DNA of 34,467 bases from Streptococcus parasanguinis (GTDB taxonomy: Bacteria; Bacillota; Bacilli; Lactobacillales; Streptococcaceae), in assembly GCF_001073155.1 (NCBI RefSeq), contig NZ_JVEE01000051.1, forward strand, positions 1-34,467. Reading direction: 5' to 3'. Each line of letters opens with the position of its first letter. Within the stretch, counting starts at the first letter, position 1. Both the position numbers and the translations under genes were made by a program. The notes beneath the pieces were generated by a model that was not told the origin of the DNA, did no database searches, and saw only the letters and a program-made list of their open reading frames with translations. Shown here piece after piece: positions 17,475 to 26,746 of the stretch.

Positions 17475-19022
17475 ATGACTAAACGCGCACTAATTAGTGT
17501 TTCAGACAAAGCGGGCATTGTTGAATTTGCTCAAGAACTAAAAAAACTCGGTTGGGACATCATCTCGACAGGTGGAACTAAAGTTGCCCTTGACAATGCT
17601 GGGGTGGATACCATTGCTATCGACGATGTGACTGGTTTCCCAGAAATGATGGACGGTCGTGTGAAGACCCTTCACCCAAATATTCACGGTGGTCTTCTTG
17701 CTCGACGTGATCTCGATAGCCACCTGGAGGCTGCTAAGGACAACAAGATTGAGTTGATCGACCTTGTGGTGGTCAACCTTTATCCATTCAAGGAAACGAT
17801 TCTTAAACCAGATGTAACTTACGCGGACGCAGTTGAAAACATCGATATTGGTGGGCCATCTATGCTTCGTTCAGCAGCGAAAAACCACGCTAGCGTAACA
17901 GTTGTGGTAGACCCTGCTGACTATGCTGTGGTTTTGGACGAATTGGCAGCCAACGGCGAAACAAGTTACGAAACTCGCCAACGTTTGGCAGCGAAAGTCT
18001 TCCGTCACACAGCAGCCTATGATGCTTTGATCGCAGAATACTTCACTGCTCAAGTGGGTGAAGAAAAACCTGAAAAATTCACTTTGACTTATGATCTTAA
18101 GCAACCAATGCGTTACGGGGAAAACCCTCAACAAGATGCAGACTTCTACCAAAAGGCCTTGCCAACGGATTACTCCATTGCATCAGCGAAACAGCTGAAC
18201 GGTAAAGAATTGTCCTTCAACAATATCCGTGACGCTGATGCCGCTATTCGGATCATCCGTGATTTCAAAGACCGTCCAACCGTTGTGGCTCTTAAACACA
18301 TGAACCCATGTGGGATTGGTCAAGCTGACGATATCGAAACTGCTTGGGATTATGCTTATGAATCTGATCCAGTATCGATTTTCGGTGGAATAGTAGTCCT
18401 CAACCGTGAAGTTGACGCTGCGACAGCTAAAAAGATGCACGGTGTTTTCCTTGAAATCATCATTGCACCAAGCTACACAGACGAAGCGCTTGAAATATTG
18501 ACTACCAAGAAGAAAAACTTGCGTATCCTTGCCTTGCCATTTGACGCTCAAGATGCTAGCGAAGTGGAAGCAGAATACACAGGTGTTGTTGGTGGTCTCC
18601 TGGTTCAAAACCAAGACGTGGTGAAAGAAAGCCCAGCTGACTGGCAAGTGGTGACGAAACGCCAACCAACTGAGACAGAAGCGACGGCTCTTGAGTTTGC
18701 TTGGAAGGCTATCAAGTACGTCAAATCAAACGGGATCATCGTGACCAACGACCACATGACACTTGGTGTTGGCCCAGGTCAAACCAACCGTGTGGCTTCC
18801 GTCCGCATCGCTATTGACCAAGCTAAAGACCGTCTGGATGGCGCTGTTCTTGCTTCCGATGCCTTCTTCCCATTTGCGGATAACGTGGAAGAAATCGCTA
18901 AAGCAGGGATTAAAGCGATCATCCAACCAGGTGGATCCGTTCGTGACCAAGAGTCAATCGAAGCGGCTGACAAATATGGCTTGACCATGATCTTTACAGG
19001 CGTGAGACATTTTAGACATTAA
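17475..19022 (+). CDS. purH: Bifunctional AICAR transformylase/IMP cyclohydrolase PurH
   Basis: PurH performs the last two steps to IMP. The 515-residue protein begins with an MGS-like cyclohydrolase domain (about 1-200: [45 protein letters not shown]). The transformylase domain (about 200-515) includes [13 protein letters not shown] [22 protein letters not shown] with the catalytic Lys-His, [10 protein letters not shown] and [11 protein letters not shown] 17475 follows the GNAT stop by one base, with AGAGGA inside that gene's end. Confidence 0.96.
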   Translation: MTKRALISVSDKAGIVEFAQELKKLGWDIISTGGTKVALDNAGVDTIAIDDVTGFPEMMDGRVKTLHPNIHGGLLARRDLDSHLEAAKDNKIELIDLVVVNLYPFKETILKPDVTYADAVENIDIGGPSMLRSAAKNHASVTVVVDPADYAVVLDELAANGETSYETRQRLAAKVFRHTAAYDALIAEYFTAQVGEEKPEKFTLTYDLKQPMRYGENPQQDADFYQKALPTDYSIASAKQLNGKELSFNNIRDADAAIRIIRDFKDRPTVVALKHMNPCGIGQADDIETAWDYAYESDPVSIFGGIVVLNREVDAATAKKMHGVFLEIIIAPSYTDEALEILTTKKKNLRILALPFDAQDASEVEAEYTGVVGGLLVQNQDVVKESPADWQVVTKRQPTETEATALEFAWKAIKYVKSNGIIVTNDHMTLGVGPGQTNRVASVRIAIDQAKDRLDGAVLASDAFFPFADNVEEIAKAGIKAIIQPGGSVRDQESIEAADKYGLTMIFTGVRHFRH

Positions 19023-19024
19023 TC

Positions 19025-19059
19025 AAAAAAGGCACCATCCATTGATGCGTGCCTTTTTT
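19025..19059. terminator. Bidirectional terminator between purH and the inverted CHAP gene
   Basis: AAAAAAGGCAC (19025-19035) and GTGCCTTTTTT (19049-19059) form a perfect 11-bp stem. It has a T run on the top strand and, because it starts with six A residues, one on the bottom strand too. It can therefore end both convergent transcripts. Confidence 0.9.
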
Positions 19060-19075
19060 GTTGGTTAGGAAGACC

Positions 19076-20095
19076 TTAATCTGGGTATATGTAGGTGACG
19101 GTTCCCCAGATGGGGTTGGTTGGATCGAACCAACCGCGGAAGTTGTCGATATAGCGATGGCCATTGTAATTAGCTTCCTGAATTTGAATTTTTTGGTCAT
19201 GTTCGACGTCTGTAACCAAGGCGACATGGCCATATCCCCCATCATCCCAACAGGCGATAGCACCGACCTCTGGAGTGTCTCCTGTCCGGAATCCAGCAGC
19301 GCGTGCACTAGCTGCCCACATGCCGCCGTTTCCCCACCAGTTGTGGGCCCAAGGGGCTAATTCTTTGGCTCCCCAGGTGCACTCACCAATGGGGTAGGTA
19401 TTTCCCGGGTGTGTCGCGAGTGGAGTGAGCTTTGGCTTTGCCTTTTCTACTTGAAAGGTAGTGGGGAATAGCCCTTTTAGTTGTCCCTGGCTTTTCTGGT
19501 AGACGTGGAGATGAAATAGACCACTTCCCTTGTGTTTTTGAGCCTGAAAGCGCAGTTGGAAATGTCCAGGTGCAATCTTCTTTGCAGGATACCAGACCAG
19601 ATCATCCTGCCCATTTTCTTCAGACCAGATGGGGAAGACAATCTCGTCAACGTCTTCGAATAACTTTAGGTCTACCTCAAATTCTTGTGAGGAGATGGGT
19701 GTGATCGTAATCTTGGGCTGGGAAGAAGCCAGGTCTTTTTGCTGGACGCTGGTCGTGAGAGGGTAAAGGCCGGTTAGCTGTTCATTTGCCTCCACTCCAT
19801 AGACATGGACATGATAAAGTCCGGCTTGATCAGAATGGTTGATCAATGGTACTTGTAGGTCAAATCCCTTGTCACTGCGTTCCACAGGATACCAAATAAG
19901 GTCATCTTGACCATTTTGGTCAGACCAGATGGGAACTTGGATCTTTTGATACTTATCCGGGACGTTTCCAAGATGAATTACCAGCTGCCCTTTTTCGGCA
20001 TAGATGGCATTGGTCGCTTGATCTGCATGGGCAATAGAGGTTTGTATCCCCCATGTCACACAAGTCAGTACAACAAATTTTTTGATCGTTTGCAT
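19076..20095 (-). CDS. Secreted CHAP-domain protein with two GBS Bsp-like repeats
   Basis: This 339-residue secreted protein is probably a peptidoglycan amidase/endopeptidase. A signal peptide (about 1-24, cleavage after IAHA) is followed by two beta-rich Bsp-like repeats of about 90 residues, each with [16 protein letters not shown] or [16 protein letters not shown] and a later [18 protein letters not shown]-terminal CHAP domain follows (about 230-339), with Cys C239 in GECTWGAK and His H290 in GYGHVALV. The CHAP domain is near-identical in pattern to PcsB, but the coiled coil is replaced. I start at ATG 20095: AAAGGAG lies four bases upstream, whereas the in-frame TTG at 20113 lies before that site. 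It interrupts the purine cluster on the opposite strand. Confidence 0.9.
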   Translation of the reverse strand: MQTIKKFVVLTCVTWGIQTSIAHADQATNAIYAEKGQLVIHLGNVPDKYQKIQVPIWSDQNGQDDLIWYPVERSDKGFDLQVPLINHSDQAGLYHVHVYGVEANEQLTGLYPLTTSVQQKDLASSQPKITITPISSQEFEVDLKLFEDVDEIVFPIWSEENGQDDLVWYPAKKIAPGHFQLRFQAQKHKGSGLFHLHVYQKSQGQLKGLFPTTFQVEKAKPKLTPLATHPGNTYPIGECTWGAKELAPWAHNWWGNGGMWAASARAAGFRTGDTPEVGAIACWDDGGYGHVALVTDVEHDQKIQIQEANYNGHRYIDNFRGWFDPTNPIWGTVTYIYPD

Positions 20096-20237
20096 AATAC
20101 TCCTTTTCGTCAATTAGTAGGTCTCACCTATACTATTCGGAAAAAAATGAGAAATAGGAGAAAATAGCAAAAAATGTTTGGATTCTACTGGAAATAGGAG
20201 ACTTTTGCTGAAATCATTAGAATAAAACGAACGATTA

Positions 20238-20246
20238 TGATATAAT
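20238..20246 (+). promoter_or_regulatory. Extended -10 promoter of purD
   Basis: TGATATAAT (20238-20246) is a perfect extended -10. No good -35 is seen, but a PurBox-like TAAAACGAACGAT (20223-20235, 10 of 13 positions) lies just upstream. Because the CHAP gene runs the other way, purD-purB needs its own promoter, and this is the only candidate. Confidence 0.6.
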
Positions 20247-20277
20247 TTAATAAAATAATTCGCAAAAGAGGTTCGAT

Positions 20278-21543
20278 ATGAAACTTTTGGTTGTTGGATC
20301 TGGCGGTCGTGAGCATGCGATTGCTAAGAAATTGTTGGAGTCTACAGACGTTGAGCAGGTTTTTGTGGCTCCTGGTAATGACGGGATGCGATTAGATGGT
20401 CTGGATTTGATCAATATCGGAATTTCCGAACATTCTAAGCTGATTGACTTTGCAAAAGCGAATGATGTTGCTTGGACCTTTATCGGTCCAGATGATGCCC
20501 TTGCGGCTGGTATCGTGGATGATTTCAATGCAGCGGGTCTCAAGGCTTTTGGTCCGACCAAGGCTGCGGCTGAGCTGGAGTGGTCTAAGGATTTTGCTAA
20601 GGAAATCATGGTCAAATACGACGTTCCGACAGCAGCCTATGGAACCTTTTCAGATTTCGAGGAAGCCAAGGCCTACATCGAAGAAAAAGGCGCTCCAATC
20701 GTCGTCAAGGCAGACGGATTGGCCCTTGGGAAAGGTGTCGTCGTTGCGGAGACAGTTGAGCAAGCCATCGAAGCTGCTCATGAGATGCTTTTGGACAATA
20801 AATTCGGTGATTCAGGTGCGCGTGTGGTCATCGAGGAATTCCTTGATGGGGAAGAGTTTTCTCTCTTTGCCTTTGTCAATGGGGACAAGTTCTACATCAT
20901 GCCAACAGCGCAGGACCACAAACGTGCCTACGATGGTGACAAGGGTCCTAACACTGGTGGGATGGGTGCCTATGCGCCAGTTCCTCACTTGCCACAGAGC
21001 GTGGTTGACACAGCGGTTGACACTATTGTCAAGCCAGTTCTCGAAGTCATGATTAAAGAAGGACGTCCCTACCTTGGTGTCCTTTACGCGGGGCTAATTT
21101 TGACAGCTGATGGACCGAAAGTCATCGAGTTCAACTCACGCTTTGGAGACCCTGAAACGCAAATCATCTTGCCTCGTTTGACATCTGACTTTGCGCAAAA
21201 TATCACTGACATTTTGGATGGCAAAGAGCCAGCCATCACTTGGACGGACAAGGGTGTGACATTGGGCGTGGTTGTAGCATCAAACGGCTATCCCCTCGCT
21301 TATGAAAAGGGTGTCAAACTTCCAGCCAAGACAGAGGGCGACATCATCACTTACTATGCTGGTGCCAAATTTGCTGAAAATGGCCAAGACCTTCTCTCAA
21401 ACGGCGGACGTGTTTACATGCTTGTCACAACAGCTGACACCGTCAAAGACGGCCAAAACATTATCTACAACCAACTCAAAAAACAAAACACAGAAGGCCT
21501 CTTCTATCGAAACGACATTGGTAGTAAGGCGATAAAAGATTAA
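20278..21543 (+). CDS. purD: GAR synthetase PurD
   Basis: PurD ligates glycine to phosphoribosylamine using ATP. The 421-residue ATP-grasp enzyme starts MKLLVVGSGGREHAIAKKL. Further signatures are KADGLALGKGVVVA (ATP-grasp lid), QDHKRAYDGDKGPNTGGMGAYAP (family signature), and EFNSRFGDPETQ (metal ligands). AGAGG lies before ATG 20278. It opens the second transcriptional segment of the purine genes. Confidence 0.96.
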   Translation: MKLLVVGSGGREHAIAKKLLESTDVEQVFVAPGNDGMRLDGLDLINIGISEHSKLIDFAKANDVAWTFIGPDDALAAGIVDDFNAAGLKAFGPTKAAAELEWSKDFAKEIMVKYDVPTAAYGTFSDFEEAKAYIEEKGAPIVVKADGLALGKGVVVAETVEQAIEAAHEMLLDNKFGDSGARVVIEEFLDGEEFSLFAFVNGDKFYIMPTAQDHKRAYDGDKGPNTGGMGAYAPVPHLPQSVVDTAVDTIVKPVLEVMIKEGRPYLGVLYAGLILTADGPKVIEFNSRFGDPETQIILPRLTSDFAQNITDILDGKEPAITWTDKGVTLGVVVASNGYPLAYEKGVKLPAKTEGDIITYYAGAKFAENGQDLLSNGGRVYMLVTTADTVKDGQNIIYNQLKKQNTEGLFYRNDIGSKAIKD

Positions 21544-21563
21544 CAGATACTAACTTTGTCATG

Positions 21564-21697
21564 GCGAGCGAAAGCGAGTCAAGCTAAGATAATGGTCGCT
21601 TAATTTGCGAGCGTTAGCGAGCTAGTTTAGGATAATCGTCGCAGTAATGGAACGCCTTAGGCGGTCGCTTACGTCCGCACTACATTAGACGATTATT
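21564..21697 (+). repeat. Tandem 43-bp repeat plus large hairpin between purD and purE
   Basis: Two imperfect tandem copies (21564-21606 and 21607-21649) share GCGAGCG-NN-AGCGAG and GATAAT-N-GTCGC. Downstream, ATAATCGTC (21632-21640) pairs with GACGATTAT (21688-21696). TAATG (21645-21649) then pairs with CATTA (21683-21687), and CGCC-TTA-GGCG sits inside. The whole can fold into one long stem just before the purE ribosome site. The core resembles the repeats at 33875-34014. Confidence 0.7.
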
Positions 21698-21712
21698 AAA
21701 AAAGGAGAATAA

Positions 21713-22201
21713 ATGAAACCAGTAATTTCCATCATCATGGGCTCAAAATCTGACTGGGCAACCATGCAAAAAGCTGCTGAAGTCCTCGATAACTTCGGCG
21801 TCGCTTACGAAAAGAAAGTTGTTTCCGCACACCGTACACCGGACCTCATGTTCAAACATGCCGAAGAAGCACGTAGCCGTGGCATCAAGGTCATCATCGC
21901 GGGTGCAGGTGGCGCAGCTCACTTGCCAGGGATGGTTGCTGCTAAAACGACCCTTCCAGTCATCGGGGTACCTGTCAAGTCTCGTGCTCTTAGCGGTGTG
22001 GATTCACTCTATTCTATCGTTCAGATGCCAGGTGGTGTACCAGTCGCAACTATGGCGATCGGTGAAGCAGGTGCGACTAACGCGGCCCTCTTTGCCCTCC
22101 GCCTTCTTTCAGTAGAGGACCAGGCTATTGCGACAGCGTTAGCGGATTTCGCAGAAGAACAAGGAAAAATCGCAGAGGGGTCTACAAATGAGCTCAACTA
22201 A
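21713..22201 (+). CDS. purE: N5-CAIR mutase PurE
   Basis: PurE moves the carboxyl group of N5-CAIR (made by PurK) to give CAIR. The 162-residue class I protein has [22 protein letters not shown] (catalytic His), [14 protein letters not shown] and VGVPVKS-type [29 protein letters not shown] precedes ATG 21713. The last 14 bases overlap purK. Confidence 0.96.
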   Translation: MKPVISIIMGSKSDWATMQKAAEVLDNFGVAYEKKVVSAHRTPDLMFKHAEEARSRGIKVIIAGAGGAAHLPGMVAAKTTLPVIGVPVKSRALSGVDSLYSIVQMPGGVPVATMAIGEAGATNAALFALRLLSVEDQAIATALADFAEEQGKIAEGSTNELN

Positions 22202-23279
22202 AACCATTGGGATCATCGGTGGTGGCCAGCTCGGTCAGATGATGGCGATCTCAGCTATCTACATGGGACACAAGGTTATCGCCTTGGATCCAGCAGCTGA
22301 TTGCCCAGCCTCTCGTGTGGCGGAAATCATCGTGGCCCCTTACGACGACGTGGATGCCCTTCGTCAGTTGGCAGAGCGCTGTGATGCTCTTACTTATGAA
22401 TTTGAAAATGTGGATGCTGACGGTTTGGACGCCGTTATCAAGGATGGTCAGCTTCCACAAGGAACAGATCTGCTTCGCATTTCTCAAAATCGGATTTTTG
22501 AGAAGGACTTTCTTTCCAACAAGGCCCAAGTCACTGTAGCACCATATAAGGTCGTAACTTCTAGCAAAGACTTGTCAGATATCGACCTCTCGAAAAACTA
22601 TGTTCTTAAGACTGCGACCGGTGGTTACGATGGCCATGGGCAAAAGGTTATTCGTTCAGAAGCAGATTTGGAAGAAGCCTATGTGCTAGCTGATTCAGCA
22701 GACTGCGTTTTAGAAGAATTCGTCAACTTTGACCTTGAGATTTCAGTCATTGTATCTGGTAATGGCAAGGACGTGACGGTTTTCCCCGTTCAGGAAAATA
22801 TCCACCGCAACAACATCCTTTCAAAAACCATTGTGCCCGCTCGCATTTCAGAAAGTCTAGCTGAAAAAGCCAGAGCCATGGCAGTGCGAATCGCTGAACA
22901 ACTCAACCTTTCTGGAACGCTATGTGTAGAAATGTTTGCGACAGCTGATGATATCATCGTCAACGAAATCGCGCCACGTCCCCACAATTCAGGGCACTAT
23001 TCGATTGAAGCTTGCGACTTCTCCCAGTTTGATACGCATATCTTGGGCGTTCTCGGAGCCCCACTTCCTGCTATTCACCTTCATGCGCCTGCTGTCATGC
23101 TCAATGTTCTTGGCCAACACGTCGAGGCTGCTGAAACATATGTGACAGAAAATCCAAGCGCTCACCTCCACTTATATGGTAAACTAGAAGCAAAACACAA
23201 CCGCAAAATGGGACATGTGACTTTGTTTAGTGATGTGCCGGATAAGGTTGAGGAATTTGGGAAAGGGATTGATTTTTAA
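22188..23279 (+). CDS. purK: N5-CAIR synthetase PurK
   Basis: PurK is an ATP-grasp ligase that carboxylates AIR with bicarbonate. The 363-residue protein has [15 protein letters not shown] at the N-terminus, [15 protein letters not shown] (ATP loop), [17 protein letters not shown] and [21 protein letters not shown] 22188 lies inside purE (14-base overlap) behind AGAGGGG, so translation is coupled. The next gene begins at the very next base after its stop. Confidence 0.96.
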   Translation: MSSTKTIGIIGGGQLGQMMAISAIYMGHKVIALDPAADCPASRVAEIIVAPYDDVDALRQLAERCDALTYEFENVDADGLDAVIKDGQLPQGTDLLRISQNRIFEKDFLSNKAQVTVAPYKVVTSSKDLSDIDLSKNYVLKTATGGYDGHGQKVIRSEADLEEAYVLADSADCVLEEFVNFDLEISVIVSGNGKDVTVFPVQENIHRNNILSKTIVPARISESLAEKARAMAVRIAEQLNLSGTLCVEMFATADDIIVNEIAPRPHNSGHYSIEACDFSQFDTHILGVLGAPLPAIHLHAPAVMLNVLGQHVEAAETYVTENPSAHLHLYGKLEAKHNRKMGHVTLFSDVPDKVEEFGKGIDF

Positions 23280-24230
23280 GTGAAAATAGCGATTTTAGGA
23301 CTTGGAGTCATCGGGACCACTTATGCCTACGCCTTTCAAAAAGCTGGCCATCAAGTAGAGCACGTACTGAGAGATAGTAAGAAAAGCACTGCTCCGAAGG
23401 AGTTGTCGGTTGATCTGCTAGATGGTCGCTATCATTCCAAAGGTGAAAACAAACATGACAGCTATGAGGTTCATGTCGCGGAAGCTGATTCGGAATATGA
23501 TTTTATTTTTCTCAGTGTGCGTCATGGTTTTGTCAAAGAAGCTGTTGAGACCTTGCGAAAAAATAATATCAAAGGTACCCTTGTTTTCTTCTGCAATTTC
23601 TGGGATACTCGAAAAGAGGTCCAAGAGTGGGCAGGGGATTACGACTATATTCTGGCCTTTCCGACAGCGGGTGGTCACATGCAGGAGGACCATTTGGATG
23701 GTGTCTTGTTCGATCATTTAATGCTAGAAGGTGAGCCAAAAGCACAGATTTCTAACTATGCTAATCTGACGGCTTTACTAGTTTCTGCAGATTTGAAGTG
23801 GGAAGTGCCTCATGATATGGTCGAGTGGATTTGGATTCATATGGCGATTAACGCAGGTGTCACTTCGACAGCTGCATGTTCAGGGAATCTGGAAAACCCA
23901 GAAGAATTGGCTTTGAACTTGATGAATAGTTCTTCGGAATTGTCATTAGCCATCAAGGCCATTCGAGAGGCTTTGAAAGTCGTAGAAGTGCGTGGTGTGA
24001 ATTTGAAGCTTTACAAAGCTGAACTCTTACCTTACAAAATTCCCGCTTGGATAGCCGGCAAGGCCATGAAAGTCATGTTTGCGAAAAATGAGCTGACCCG
24101 AAAAATTATGACGTTGCACAATGATAAACAGGACATCTTCTATTGTTGTCAAAGTGTTTATCAGACTGGTCAAGAGTTAGGTGTGAAGATGCCTATTCTG
24201 GAAGCAAATATGAAAGGCATTTCGCTTTAG
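23280..24230 (+). CDS. Ketopantoate reductase (ApbA/PanE)-family protein
   Basis: This 316-residue protein has an N-terminal Rossmann fold, AILGLGVIGTTYAYAFQKAGH, for NAD(P)H. A middle segment, LSVRHGFVKEAVETL and VFFCNFWDT, follows, and the C-terminal half is helical. This organisation fits the 2-dehydropantoate 2-reductase family. The usual catalytic Lys region is divergent, so true ketopantoate reduction is not proved. Start is GTG 23280, immediately after the purK stop, with GAAAGGG about twelve bases upstream. Sitting in the purine operon it is translated from the pur mRNA. A role in pantothenate/CoA supply or in reducing another keto acid is inference. Confidence 0.75.
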   Translation: MKIAILGLGVIGTTYAYAFQKAGHQVEHVLRDSKKSTAPKELSVDLLDGRYHSKGENKHDSYEVHVAEADSEYDFIFLSVRHGFVKEAVETLRKNNIKGTLVFFCNFWDTRKEVQEWAGDYDYILAFPTAGGHMQEDHLDGVLFDHLMLEGEPKAQISNYANLTALLVSADLKWEVPHDMVEWIWIHMAINAGVTSTAACSGNLENPEELALNLMNSSSELSLAIKAIREALKVVEVRGVNLKLYKAELLPYKIPAWIAGKAMKVMFAKNELTRKIMTLHNDKQDIFYCCQSVYQTGQELGVKMPILEANMKGISL

Positions 24231-24238
24231 GAGGTTTT

Positions 24239-24466
24239 ATGATTCAACTCATTGTTAATGCTTTTGTTGAGAAGGACAAGACAGGAGCAGTCGTCGAAGT
24301 CTTGTATGCTAGTAGCGATCATGAAAAAGTGAAAGCTAAGTATGAAGAGCTGACTGCTCAATACCCTGAAAACTATTTAGCCATCTATGATCTGCCTCTG
24401 GATACGGATTTGAATACATTGGGTCATTATCCATCTGTGTGGATTGGAAAAGAAGAGTTTGAATAA
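24239..24466 (+). CDS. Conserved-looking 75-residue protein of unknown function
   Basis: The protein begins MIQLIVNAFVEKDKTGAVVEVLYASSD... and ends HYPSVWIGKEEFE. It looks like a small soluble alpha/beta protein. I do not recognise a family. A longer in-frame start at 24143 exists, but AGGAGG (24230-24235) three bases before ATG 24239 decides the shorter form. It lies between the reductase-like gene and purB, in the same transcript. Composition is acidic and normal for the region, which supports a real gene. Confidence 0.75.
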   Translation: MIQLIVNAFVEKDKTGAVVEVLYASSDHEKVKAKYEELTAQYPENYLAIYDLPLDTDLNTLGHYPSVWIGKEEFE

Positions 24467-24520
24467 AAGACTGTTGGTTGCTAACTGATGTGAAACATCA
24501 AAAGAAAGGAAAATAAAAAC

Positions 24521-25819
24521 ATGATCGAACGTTACTCTCGCCCTGAGATGGCGAACATTTGGACTGAAGAAAATAAATACCGTGCCTGGCTTGAGGTGGA
24601 AATCTTGGCAGACGAAGCCTGGGCTGAATTGGGAGAAATTCCTAAGGAAGATGTGGCTTTGATTCGTGAAAAAGCGGACTTTGACATCGACCGTATTTTG
24701 GAAATCGAGCAGCAAACTCGTCATGATGTAGTGGCCTTCACACGTGCGGTTTCTGAGACTCTTGGTGAAGAGCGCAAGTGGGTTCACTATGGGTTGACTT
24801 CTACTGACGTGGTAGATACGGCCTATGGTTACCTCTACAAACAAGCCAACGACATCATCCGCAAGGACCTTGAAAACTTCCTCAACATCATTGCTGACAA
24901 GGCGAAAGAGCACAAGTTCACTATCATGATGGGTCGTACGCACGGTGTGCACGCTGAACCGACAACTTTTGGTCTTAAATTGGCAACTTGGTACAGTGAA
25001 ATGAAACGGAACATCGAGCGTTTCGAGCATGCGGCTGCTGGTGTGGAAGCTGGTAAGATTTCTGGTGCGGTTGGTAACTTTGCCAACATCCCACCATTCG
25101 TTGAAAAATACGTCTGCGACAAATTGGGTATCCGTGCTCAAGAAATCTCTACACAGGTGCTTCCTCGTGACCTTCACGCTGAGTACTTTGCAGTTCTTGC
25201 GAGCATCGCAACTTCGATCGAGCGTATGGCTACAGAAATCCGTGGTCTTCAAAAATCTGAACAACGTGAAGTGGAAGAGTTCTTTGCCAAAGGTCAAAAA
25301 GGTTCTTCAGCCATGCCTCACAAGCGCAACCCGATCGGTTCTGAAAACATGACAGGTCTTGCGCGTGTGATCCGTGGTCACATGGTCACAGCTTACGAAA
25401 ATGTGTCACTCTGGCATGAGCGTGATATCTCTCACTCATCAGCTGAGCGTATCATCGCACCAGACACAACCATCTTGATTGACTACATGCTCAACCGTTT
25501 CGGAAACATCGTTAAGAACTTGACAGTCTTCCCAGAAAACATGATTCGCAACATGAACTCTACATTTGGTTTGATCTTCAGCCAACGTGCCATGTTGACT
25601 TTGATTGAAAAAGGGATGACACGTGAGCAAGCTTACGACCTTGTTCAACCGAAGACTGCCCAATCATGGGATAACCAAGTAGACTTCAAACCACTTCTTG
25701 AGGCAGACCCAGAAGTGACATCACGCCTCACTCAAGAAGAAATCGATGAAATCTTTAACCCAACTTACTACACCAAACGGGTGGATGAAATCTTCGAACG
25801 CATCGGTTTGGGTGACTAA
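24521..25819 (+). CDS. purB: Adenylosuccinate lyase PurB
   Basis: PurB cleaves SAICAR to AICAR and adenylosuccinate to AMP, so it serves both IMP and AMP synthesis. At 432 residues it is full length for the fumarase/aspartase superfamily. Signatures: [44 protein letters not shown] (catalytic His) and [17 protein letters not shown], the superfamily signature with the catalytic Ser loop. AAAGGAAA precedes ATG 24521, and a small TGATGT-GAA-ACATCA hairpin (24486-24500) lies just upstream. Confidence 0.96.
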   Translation: MIERYSRPEMANIWTEENKYRAWLEVEILADEAWAELGEIPKEDVALIREKADFDIDRILEIEQQTRHDVVAFTRAVSETLGEERKWVHYGLTSTDVVDTAYGYLYKQANDIIRKDLENFLNIIADKAKEHKFTIMMGRTHGVHAEPTTFGLKLATWYSEMKRNIERFEHAAAGVEAGKISGAVGNFANIPPFVEKYVCDKLGIRAQEISTQVLPRDLHAEYFAVLASIATSIERMATEIRGLQKSEQREVEEFFAKGQKGSSAMPHKRNPIGSENMTGLARVIRGHMVTAYENVSLWHERDISHSSAERIIAPDTTILIDYMLNRFGNIVKNLTVFPENMIRNMNSTFGLIFSQRAMLTLIEKGMTREQAYDLVQPKTAQSWDNQVDFKPLLEADPEVTSRLTQEEIDEIFNPTYYTKRVDEIFERIGLGD

Positions 25820-25852
25820 TCGCAACGAAAAAGGGAATTTGAAAAATAGACG

Positions 25853-25881
25853 AAAAGAAGCAGAGAAATCTGCTTCTTTTT
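25853..25881 (+). terminator. Rho-independent terminator of the purD-purB segment
   Basis: AAAAGAAGCAGA (25853-25864) and TCTGCTTCTTTT (25869-25880) form a perfect 12-bp stem with a GAAA tetraloop. Confidence 0.9.
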
Positions 25882-25932
25882 AAACTTTTTATAGCTAAAT
25901 TATCACTAATTATATATATTTTTAAAGAGGTC

Positions 25933-25961
25933 TTTAGAAATCGTTTTCAACATGCTATAAT
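25933..25961 (+). promoter_or_regulatory. Orphan promoter with CRE (CcpA) site
   Basis: TTTAGA (25933-25938), 17 bp, and TGCTATAAT (-10 at 25956-25961, extended) form a convincing promoter. AGAAATCGTTTTCA (25936-25949) matches the CRE consensus TGNAANCGNTNNCA except for the first base and lies between -35 and -10. No gene follows on this strand: the predicted start near 25968 is directly before the terminator at 25971-25998. Confidence 0.6.
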
Positions 25962-25970
25962 GGAGTTATA

Positions 25971-25998
25971 AAAAAGACCGAGATGTCTCAGTCTTTTT
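25971..25998. terminator. Bidirectional terminator downstream of the GntR gene
   Basis: AAAAAGAC (25971-25978) pairs with GTCTTTTT (25991-25998), with an inner GAGA/TCTC stem. It ends the leftward regulator transcript and would also stop rightward transcription from the orphan promoter. Confidence 0.8.
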
Positions 25999-26003
25999 GG
26001 TTC

Positions 26004-26720
26004 TTAGTGATCGCGGTCACAGGAGATGAACTTGATCTTGTAGTAATCACCGCGTTTATAAGTTTCCGTGTATTCAAGGATTTGGCCAGTCGCTTCTAGC
26101 TTGGTCATCTTCACTTGTTTGACCGTTGGGAAATTTTCGTCGATCTTCAATACCTTAGCAATCTTGCTTGGTGTAGGAAAGACGATTTCGTTGACTTCTT
26201 CGAAGTGCTCGTCATTCATATGAATGTGGTAGTCTTCTTTGAAGCGATCATAGATAGAGCTGTAGTATTCCAAATTTGGATAGTTTGGATTGATGTATTG
26301 TTCGGGAACATAGGTTTGGTGGAAGATATAGGTATCATCCCCTGTATGGCGAGTCCGTTCGATTTTATAATAGAATTGCGTTGGGTTGAGGCCTAGTTTG
26401 TCTAGGATGCTCAAGGTATTTCCACGTTTAATAGAGAGAACTTTGACTTTGGCCTTTTGGATTGGGAAGGTTTCAACATCTGAAAATTCTACCAGTTTGT
26501 GTTTTCGAGCACGAGAAACAAAGGTTCCTTTTCCTTGCTGACGGACAATGTAGCCATCAGCAGCGAGGTCGTTCAAAGCACGGACAACGGTGATAGAGCT
26601 GACATCATAAATTTTGATGAGTTCAGCTTCAGTATAAAATTTATCTCCATTTTCAAATTTTCCGGAGATAATTTGCTGCTTCAATTCATCTTTGATGTGT
26701 TGGTACTTTGGAATTGCCAT
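26004..26720 (-). CDS. GntR/HutC-family transcriptional regulator with UTRA domain
   Basis: This 238-residue regulator has an N-terminal winged helix of the GntR type (about 1-70: KYQHIKDELKQQIISGKF, VSSITVVRALNDLAADGYIVRQQGKGTFV). A C-terminal UTRA ligand-binding domain follows (about 90-235, with YKIERTRH, the HQTYVPEQY segment and EYTETYKRGDYYKIKF). Such proteins repress sugar-use operons and are released by a phosphorylated sugar. AGAGAGGT precedes the ATG. It is divergent from bgaC with a shared 131-bp region holding two matching operator-like sites. It most likely controls the adjacent PTS operon and itself. Confidence 0.9.
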   Translation of the reverse strand: MAIPKYQHIKDELKQQIISGKFENGDKFYTEAELIKIYDVSSITVVRALNDLAADGYIVRQQGKGTFVSRARKHKLVEFSDVETFPIQKAKVKVLSIKRGNTLSILDKLGLNPTQFYYKIERTRHTGDDTYIFHQTYVPEQYINPNYPNLEYYSSIYDRFKEDYHIHMNDEHFEEVNEIVFPTPSKIAKVLKIDENFPTVKQVKMTKLEATGQILEYTETYKRGDYYKIKFISCDRDH

Positions 26721-26746
26721 AGTGCTACCTCTCTTTAGATTTCTCT

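Noticed and set aside
18183..18665. A 160-codon reverse ORF opposite purH
   Set aside because: It is a shadow of purH with unusual composition and no start signals.
20123..20160. Leftward promoter for the inverted CHAP gene
   Set aside because: A TAGTAT/TATAGG-like -10 is present on the bottom strand, but I find no convincing -35 or extended -10, so I do not call it.
24377..25297. A 306-codon reverse ORF opposite purB
   Set aside because: It is the antisense frame of a clear purB gene; its His/Phe-rich translation has no recognisable domain.
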